From positions 1 to 43,135 of the forward strand of contig JAFTEW010000015.1 in assembly GCA_017453485.1 (NCBI GenBank): a stretch of DNA of 43,135 bases, written 5' to 3'. The stretch is from Alphaproteobacteria bacterium. GTDB taxonomy: Bacteria > Pseudomonadota > Alphaproteobacteria > CAAHEQ01 > UBA3637. Below, piece after piece: positions 37,301-43,135 of the stretch. Within the stretch, counting starts at the first letter, position 1. Each line of letters opens with the position of its first letter. The notes beneath the pieces were generated by a model that was not told the DNA's origin, searched no databases, and saw nothing but the letters and a program-made list of their open reading frames with translations. The position numbers and the translations under genes were made by a program.

Positions 37301-37974
37301 TGCGTGATTAACCGATAGCCTTGCCCCCGAACGGTTTGAATACAGACCGGATGAGAAGCATCCGTTTCAATTTTTTTGCGCAGACGTGTCATTTGCACAT
37401 CAACGGTTCGATCGTTATCGGTATCCATTAATGGCATCAGGTCTGATCGGGAAACGGTTTGTCCGGCATGGGATGCCAGAAAACGCAATAATTCCGTTTC
37501 CAGCCCAGTGAGTGGAACCGGTTGTCCGTCCCGGGTTAAAATACCCGATTTACCGTCAAACAAACAATTTCCAAATGACACCTTACGATTGGCTGTGGTT
37601 TGATTGGTCCGACGTAGGATATTATTTATCCTTAAAATGAGCTCTTTGGGTTCAAACGGCTTACTGAGATAGTCATCAGAGCCGGCCTCCAAACCGGAAA
37701 TGCGATGGTCAACATCCCCCATTGCCGTCAGCATTAAAATCGGCGTTTTATTCCCGTTTTCACGCAGCCGTTGAACCATTTCAATACCGGTCGTCCCCGG
37801 CATCATCATATCCATGATAATTAAGTCAAATTGCAGGCAGGCTATTAACGGTTCGGAATCATCTGCCGTCGGAGCCTCTGAAACACGAAAACCGTTTTCA
37901 GTCAAATATCGCCGCAATAATCGGCGGAGCCGTGTATCATCATCAACAACCAAAATGCACGGTTTATCGGTCAT
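37297..37974 (-). CDS. OmpR-family response regulator
   Basis: This 225-residue regulator has a receiver domain with acidic pair D11-D12, phosphorylated Asp 55 (DLIIMDMMMPG), Thr 82 and Lys 104 (YLSKPFEP). The C-terminal winged helix shows GLETELLRFLASHAG and VQMTRLRKKIETD then IQTVRGQGYRL. It overlaps the HPt gene by 11 nt upstream and the kinase by 4 nt downstream, so the three are an operon. Confidence 0.96.
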   Translation of the reverse strand: MTDKPCILVVDDDTRLRRLLRRYLTENGFRVSEAPTADDSEPLIACLQFDLIIMDMMMPGTTGIEMVQRLRENGNKTPILMLTAMGDVDHRISGLEAGSDDYLSKPFEPKELILRINNILRRTNQTTANRKVSFGNCLFDGKSGILTRDGQPVPLTGLETELLRFLASHAGQTVSRSDLMPLMDTDNDRTVDVQMTRLRKKIETDASHPVCIQTVRGQGYRLITQ

Positions 37975-38434
37975 AGCTTCCTTGTTCCAAATGTTGACGT
38001 ATCTGCGTGCCTATATCCCCACCGTCATTTGTCAGGCGCTTTTGATAAACGGTTTCAATATCGGCAACCACATGAGTTAAGACCTGTAAATCTTTATCTG
38101 TTATTTCTTTTTTTTGTCGCAAATAATCACAAGCCCAGGCCCCTAAATCGGTCAATAGAGGGTAACCGAAAGTTGCCCCTTGCCCTTTTAAATCATGGAC
38201 CTTGACAAAGAAATCATCACGAATGGCATGAAAACGAGCGGTCGAATCGGCGTGCGCAGCTTGCTTTAACAAGGCGTTCATTACTAAAATGTCCTGTTCG
38301 ACTTGTGCCAAATACGTATCGGTCAGACCGGCTATGGCTGCTGCCGCTTTTGCCGCTAAAATTTCCGTTTCCGTCTGTAATTCTTTTTCTTTGTTTTTTT
38401 GAAAAAAATCAGGCATATCATTTAATATTGTCAT
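37964..38434 (-). CDS. HPt-domain phosphotransfer protein
   Basis: This 156-residue helical protein carries the histidine phosphotransfer motif VHDLKGQGATFGYPLL, with H80 as the likely phosphorylated residue and the usual x-x-K-G after it. The extra N- and C-terminal helices are longer than a bare HPt bundle. It lacks kinase and receiver domains. It is first in the operon with an OmpR-type regulator and an EnvZ-type kinase, an unusual companion for simple kinases, since HPt proteins normally serve hybrid kinases. A GAAAGGGTTTGCC ribosome site precedes the ATG. Confidence 0.88.
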   Translation of the reverse strand: MTILNDMPDFFQKNKEKELQTETEILAAKAAAAIAGLTDTYLAQVEQDILVMNALLKQAAHADSTARFHAIRDDFFVKVHDLKGQGATFGYPLLTDLGAWACDYLRQKKEITDKDLQVLTHVVADIETVYQKRLTNDGGDIGTQIRQHLEQGSYDR

Positions 38435-38513
38435 GGCAAACCCTTTCTATCTATAAAGTCAATATATCGTAAAAAAAAAGCCCTGTCAATAAAAACAAAA
38501 ATTGGAAAAATAA

Positions 38514-38537
38514 CCTGCCGCAAGGAAATGCGGCAGG
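38514..38537 (-). terminator. Terminator after the Aas fusion gene
   Basis: CCTGCCGC (38514-38521) and GCGGCAGG (38530-38537) form an 8-bp stem with an 8-nt loop. On the minus strand a T-rich stretch follows. It lies about 20 bp beyond the aas stop, between that gene and the HPt operon. Confidence 0.8.
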
Positions 38538-38557
38538 TACTCTTAGCCTGTTTCGGA

Positions 38558-41500
38558 TTACCCCAAAACCTCTTTCTGAGCCATTTCTTTGGCCGTGACA
38601 TAGTCGAATTTACCCGTTCCGAGTAATGGCGGATTATCTGTCACAATGATGCGTCCCGGTAATCCTAATTCGGTGACACCGGCCGCTTTAAAGGCAGCAA
38701 TCAGGCCATCCTTAGTAATGTCTTTACAGGTTGTGATCAAAACAATCTGTTCTCCTTTTTTAGGATCCGGAATATTCACGGCGCCGGTAATGAAGCCTTT
38801 CCATTGATTGTTAATAACCGTTTCAACGGATAACAAAGAAACCATTTCACCGCCGATTTTGGCAAACCGTTTGCAACGGCCTTTAATATAGATATATCCA
38901 TCGGCATCAATATCCACGATATCGCCGGTATCATACCAATTGTCTTTTGGCGGATCTAGTTCCAGCGGCTTGGTATAACGCATATAGCCCTGCATAATAT
39001 TGGGGCCCTTAACCCACAGTTCTTGACCTTCGGTAATTCCGGTGACCGGTTTTAATTTATATTCCATCCCCGGCATCAGCCGACCGACAGATCCTTTGCT
39101 TTGGTGCAGGAAAGTATTCACCGAGATAAACGGAGAGCATTCTGTGGCACCATATCCTTCCATAACACGCACGCCGAATTTTTCGGACCATACTTTACGG
39201 GTTTCTTCTTTCAATTTTTCTGCTCCGACGGCAACAATGCGCAGACTGTTGAAATCATAGGGATTTGCACATTTAGCATAACCGGCCAGGAACGTGTCCG
39301 TCCCAAAGAAAATCGTTGCCCGAGTGGATGCACACAATTGCGGAATAATACGATAGTGTAATGGCGTCGGATAGAGAACGGCTTTGGCTCCTAAAATCAT
39401 CGGTAAAATCAAACCAGCTCCTAATCCGAACGAATGGAACATCGGCAACACATTCAGGAAAATATCATCCGGTGAAGCATCAAAGCGACACAAAACCTGA
39501 TAGATATTTGACAGCAGGTTCCGGTGGGTCAGGAAAACGGCTTTCGGGAAACCTTCCGAACCCGATGTAAACAATACAACAGCCGGATCATTCGGTTGAA
39601 CGTTTCCACCACTTGTCTTACGATAAGCACACATAGGCATCAAAGCCCGAATAATCCCGGTCAATTTGTCCTTTAGTGTCAATGTTGGGGCCAGATCTTC
39701 CAAATAAATTACCCGAATACCGGCTTCTTCAACGGCGGCAATCATATTTTCCAATTTGGCTAGTGCAACAACTTTTTTCGCCGTGACAATAGACTTTAAT
39801 CCGACCGTCTGGCAGGTTGAAATGACCTGTTTGGGACCGCTGGTAAAGTTGATCATGGCCGGCACTTTCCCAAAGGCATGCAATCCCAGGAATGTCAGCG
39901 CACAAGCATTGGATGTCGGAATCATAATACCAACGTATTTTTCATCGGGGGTTGCCCGTTGAATCATACCACCTAAAATAAACGATTTTAAGAAGACCCC
40001 TATAAATTTGACAGGTTTCCGGGCCGTATCTTCCAACATCGGTTTAAAGCGTCCGACGGTTTTCATCGTGTGAATCAGTGCCTGAAAAACCGGCCTGTCC
40101 TTTTCATAGCTGTCAAAAGTCATCTCTGACATAATGTCATATAGTTTTGAACTGGACCGTTCACGCACTTCACGGGTTGGCATATCATCCGGATAATCAT
40201 TAAATTGAATCGGCGGCAGGACCGTCAAAGAAATGTTTGGAAACCATCGGAAATCGGCTTTCTTACCCAAAACACGGGAAAATAAAGCATGGCAGGCACC
40301 GTCAATCCGAATGGGAACAATCGGGGCATCGCCTTTGACCGCCATCATGGCCGAGGCCTCGTAGATTTTCATACGAGTATTGCCACCTTCAATAATGCCT
40401 TCGGTAAAAATCATACATAACTGATCTTTATTTAATTCCTCAACCATGTCTTTAACGGCAAAAGGACTGACCGGATCCATAGGCTTAATTTCGACCAGAT
40501 TTGTCATAAATTTAACGAAAGTCTTATCCAACAGTTGGTTGTTGATGGCAAAAACAATCTTTTGGTCCACAAAGGCCGAAATCAGCAACACATCCATATA
40601 GGACGTATGATTTGTGACGATTAAAGCCCGTTTTCCTGCTTTCTTCAAATTTTCTAAGCCTTCAATCCGGGCACGGAATAATTTGCTGAACACCAATCTA
40701 AAGACCTTGCGCCGTGTTTCAACCGGAAGCAATCGTGTCATATAGATAGACACAAACACGTTGGCAACGGCAAAGATTAACATAATTGTCAATAAGTCAA
40801 TGAAAAGCAAAGACAGACACAACACAATCACCAAGGCAGCCATTAAACCACAAGCATTAACAACACTGCTGAAAGCCATTGTGCGTCCCAACAGGTGATT
40901 TGGTGTCGTTTTTTGCAGCATGGTGTAGAATGGAACGACAAAATTAATTGACAGTCCCCCCAGCATAAATGTATCAATGATGACCCGCCAATAGTTGAAA
41001 TGACCGAACAACATATCATGAACCGTAATGGCTTTATCTCCGGAATCGGACATAATGGAACCGCCCGCAAAAATCAGGTCAATCAAAAAGACCGTTGTGC
41101 CTAATCCCGCCCAAACAACACCGGAAAAGAGTTTGCCTTTGCGTGTTAAACGATAGTAAATACAGGCTCCGACTAAATAACCGGCCGTAAAAATACCACC
41201 ACTTAAAAACGAAACAACGGACCATCTGGCATTCAAAACGGTATGACCGTATTCCGCCGAAAAGAAGAAAATTAAACCTCCCAAAATCCAAAACCAAGCA
41301 ATACCGACAATATATGCCCAGCGATCAAATTGATGTTTTAATGAAACCAAAACAGGTCCGAAAGCTGTCCAGGGGTTATAGATAAAGGTGCTTTCCGGAT
41401 CGGCCGGTTTATCCTTTTTCAGCAACAGTGTCACCGCAAAACTGGCGCATGCCGAAACAGTTGCAACCAGGCAAACAACCGGTGCCGCATTGAATTTTAA

Positions 41501-41983
41501 AACGGACGTTAGTAACAAAACACTGAATCCTGCCCCGACGACGGATAATAATTTCATCCATACATTCCCGACATTCAGGTTCTTTTCCCCGACCGCCCCG
41601 GGCAAAAGAGCGTTGTTTACAACCCTGAGACAGGAGCCGGTTAAACCTAAAATCGCCAACAACAAAGTCAGTAAAATACGAGAGTCCATAAACACAAACA
41701 ATAATGCCATTAACATCAAGGCAATTTCCCCCGCCCGTATCAGGCGCAAAAACGTCACCCGGGATATTTTATCCGCGATTTGACCGGCATATAAACTGCC
41801 GGCATAATAGCACAGAGCATATAAAATAACGGCCGTGATGGTAAAACTTGTCCCGGCTTGGGTCATTTGATAGGTCACCAGGAACAAAAAAACCGTCCGA
41901 ACGAAACCGTCATTAACGACAGATAAAAAATGGGAAATCCATAATGGGGTAAAAGAACGGCTTATAAGTGTTTGTTTTAACAT
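38558..41983 (-). CDS. aas: Trifunctional Aas: LplT-like transporter, acyltransferase and acyl-ACP synthetase
   Basis: This 1141-residue protein fuses three activities for recycling lysophospholipids. Residues 1 to about 420 look like an MFS transporter of the LplT kind with about twelve hydrophobic spans. Residues about 435-630 form a PlsC-type acyltransferase with the catalytic NHTSYMD (HX4D) and FTEGIIEGG. The remainder is an AMP-forming acyl-ACP synthetase with VVLFTSGSEGFPKAVFLTHR, EGYGATECSPFISVN and WYDTGDIVDIDADGYIYIKGR. E. coli keeps lplT and aas as separate genes, so this fusion would re-import, activate and reattach acyl chains in one protein. A good ribosome site AAGGAGTTTTT precedes the ATG. 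It is flanked by terminator and intergenic DNA, so probably a single transcript. Confidence 0.95.
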   Translation of the reverse strand: MLKQTLISRSFTPLWISHFLSVVNDGFVRTVFLFLVTYQMTQAGTSFTITAVILYALCYYAGSLYAGQIADKISRVTFLRLIRAGEIALMLMALLFVFMDSRILLTLLLAILGLTGSCLRVVNNALLPGAVGEKNLNVGNVWMKLLSVVGAGFSVLLLTSVLKFNAAPVVCLVATVSACASFAVTLLLKKDKPADPESTFIYNPWTAFGPVLVSLKHQFDRWAYIVGIAWFWILGGLIFFFSAEYGHTVLNARWSVVSFLSGGIFTAGYLVGACIYYRLTRKGKLFSGVVWAGLGTTVFLIDLIFAGGSIMSDSGDKAITVHDMLFGHFNYWRVIIDTFMLGGLSINFVVPFYTMLQKTTPNHLLGRTMAFSSVVNACGLMAALVIVLCLSLLFIDLLTIMLIFAVANVFVSIYMTRLLPVETRRKVFRLVFSKLFRARIEGLENLKKAGKRALIVTNHTSYMDVLLISAFVDQKIVFAINNQLLDKTFVKFMTNLVEIKPMDPVSPFAVKDMVEELNKDQLCMIFTEGIIEGGNTRMKIYEASAMMAVKGDAPIVPIRIDGACHALFSRVLGKKADFRWFPNISLTVLPPIQFNDYPDDMPTREVRERSSSKLYDIMSEMTFDSYEKDRPVFQALIHTMKTVGRFKPMLEDTARKPVKFIGVFLKSFILGGMIQRATPDEKYVGIMIPTSNACALTFLGLHAFGKVPAMINFTSGPKQVISTCQTVGLKSIVTAKKVVALAKLENMIAAVEEAGIRVIYLEDLAPTLTLKDKLTGIIRALMPMCAYRKTSGGNVQPNDPAVVLFTSGSEGFPKAVFLTHRNLLSNIYQVLCRFDASPDDIFLNVLPMFHSFGLGAGLILPMILGAKAVLYPTPLHYRIIPQLCASTRATIFFGTDTFLAGYAKCANPYDFNSLRIVAVGAEKLKEETRKVWSEKFGVRVMEGYGATECSPFISVNTFLHQSKGSVGRLMPGMEYKLKPVTGITEGQELWVKGPNIMQGYMRYTKPLELDPPKDNWYDTGDIVDIDADGYIYIKGRCKRFAKIGGEMVSLLSVETVINNQWKGFITGAVNIPDPKKGEQIVLITTCKDITKDGLIAAFKAAGVTELGLPGRIIVTDNPPLLGTGKFDYVTAKEMAQKEVLG

Positions 41984-42146
41984 AAAAACTCCTTATTAAA
42001 AATAAAAACATACGCCGTTATAGCACAAATCGGATAAAAGTGCAAGTCCTCCCTTTGCATGGGGTAAGGTGCCTGACTAAACGGTCAAATGCAATACCCG
42101 TTGTGTCATTGAATACCACGAAATCAAAAAAAAACACCTGCTCATC

Positions 42147-43088
42147 TTATAAGTTAAAACATTGGTCAAATTTACTATAATCCCATACGTTTGAAGCGCA
42201 ACAAAATTCATTTTCATCATCCCAACGGTATCCGGCATCATTACAACATTTTTGATTTAATATTGTTGTACAACATTCTGTCCCCATTATCGTCCCGTCA
42301 GCACAACAAAAATTACCTGAATAATTCCAATTTCCTATTGATTCGCAACATCCAATATTACCACCGGCCCAATGCATCTCTAATAATTCACAGCATTTTT
42401 GACCCTCATTTCCGTCCGGAGAACAACATTTCCCTGTTCCGTCACATACAGAAGAACCATCAACACCGACACATGAGCTTCCTTCATTACTATAAGTAAT
42501 TACGCCATTTTTACATGATTGACAACCGTCATGAGTATCAAAATTTGCCGGGCAGACAGGTGTTTCGGGTTCGTCGTTTCCGGTGTCCTCTCCGGACTCC
42601 CCACCGGTTCCGTTCGTGGCCGATTTCTTTGTCAGCGTATTACTGAACACAAAGGCGATTTTATTGGCTTCCCCCTGATCACAGGAATCGGATTCACCGT
42701 TGATGGCAACGTCCTCCGGGACTTTCCAATCCATACCCTTAATCCGTTCACAAACCTCGTCATTCATATCCGATATGATAATGGAAAAGGTTCCGTCATT
42801 GTTCTGTGCCGTTTCTACGCCAAAGGCACCACTGATGGACAGGTTTCCATTCGCGTCTTTCCATTCCGGTAGAGTCAGGCTTCCTTGGGTCGTCAGTTCC
42901 GTGCTGGCTGTCACCGCCATCTGTGATACAGCATTCAAAATCGTATTGGCATTGGATTTGTTAATGGCATAGCGGTATCCGGCTATTCCCCCGATGGTCA
43001 ATACCCCCATAATGGCCAAGGTCCCCAGCATCTCTACCATACTCCGCCCCGATTGGGTGTTGATATATCTGATTTGTTTTTGTGACAT
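42147..43088 (-). CDS. Prepilin-like Cys-rich surface protein
   Basis: The N-terminus ends its basic leader at SGRSMVEMLGTLAIMGVLTI and continues into GGIAGYRYAINKSNANT, the same prepilin-like architecture as the protein at 7643-9025. Residues up to about 165 look like a pilin-type head with an acidic Gly/Glu linker (near 160-178). The rest of the 313 residues is Cys-rich with many C-C pairs (CCSPDGNEGQKCC, GCCES, ECCTTI, QKCCNDAG), probably disulphide-stabilised. No DGR variable repeat is visible in it. AAAGGAAC precedes the start. The gene is isolated by 163 bp from aas, a stretch in which no further feature was seen. Confidence 0.8.
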   Translation of the reverse strand: MSQKQIRYINTQSGRSMVEMLGTLAIMGVLTIGGIAGYRYAINKSNANTILNAVSQMAVTASTELTTQGSLTLPEWKDANGNLSISGAFGVETAQNNDGTFSIIISDMNDEVCERIKGMDWKVPEDVAINGESDSCDQGEANKIAFVFSNTLTKKSATNGTGGESGEDTGNDEPETPVCPANFDTHDGCQSCKNGVITYSNEGSSCVGVDGSSVCDGTGKCCSPDGNEGQKCCELLEMHWAGGNIGCCESIGNWNYSGNFCCADGTIMGTECCTTILNQKCCNDAGYRWDDENEFCCASNVWDYSKFDQCFNL

Positions 43089-43135
43089 TGTTTGTTCCTT
43101 TCATATTTTATAAAATCGCCACAGCCCAGCCGAAT

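Overview
The window looks like a chromosome segment of an uncultured, probably host- or gut-associated alphaproteobacterium. The evidence is the order tRNA-Trp, secE, nusG, rplK, rplA, rplJ, rplL, rpoB, rpoC, the moderately AT-rich base composition, a Gram-negative envelope gene set (Kdo activation, trifunctional Aas, autotransporter), Rickettsiales-like virB3-virB4, and two Cys-rich proteins with a prepilin-like N-terminus ending in Gly-Arg-Ser before a hydrophobic helix. Assignment to a genus is not possible from the sequence alone.

Layout. 1-2.7 kb: secA on the minus strand. 2.9-10.9 kb: a tightly spaced plus-strand run with a 1560-residue autotransporter (ankyrin-like, EGF-like and passenger regions, then a barrel), a prepilin-like Cys-rich protein, an Avd-like accessory protein, a template repeat and a reverse transcriptase. 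10.9-12.7 kb: an accessory island of palindromic REP-like repeats, the small secreted target protein, a 59-bp tandem repeat and a GIY-YIG nuclease gene. 12.8-24.6 kb: tRNA-Trp and the secE-to-rpoC cluster, ending in a strong terminator. 24.7-29.2 kb, minus strand: an amidohydrolase, thrS and an unrecognised gene pair. 29.5-34.9 kb, plus strand: virB3, virB4, ppa, a HIT protein, kdsB and a CdaA-type diadenylate cyclase. 34.9-43.1 kb, minus strand: a glycosyltransferase, an HPt/response regulator/histidine kinase operon, the Aas fusion and a second prepilin-like protein.

The main discovery is a complete diversity-generating retroelement (DGR). A 105-bp template repeat (9542-9646) matches a variable repeat (11652-11756) that forms the C-terminus and stop codon of a 125-residue secreted protein. 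They differ at nine positions, and all nine are adenines in the template; none of the 75 non-adenine template positions differs. The template carries two runs of four AAC codons, which become S-N-Y-T and Y-A-N-S in the target. A GC-rich 8-bp hairpin lies 20 bp downstream of the variable repeat and is absent after the template, as expected for the target-side structure of known DGRs. The accessory protein and RT follow the autotransporter and prepilin genes with almost no spacing, which suggests that surface proteins and the diversification machinery may be co-transcribed.

Other points of interest are a c-di-AMP synthase outside the phyla where it is usual, an ankyrin/EGF/autotransporter fusion, a virB3-virB4 pair without neighbouring T4SS genes, and an inverted array of palindromic repeats enclosing the DGR target and a GIY-YIG gene.
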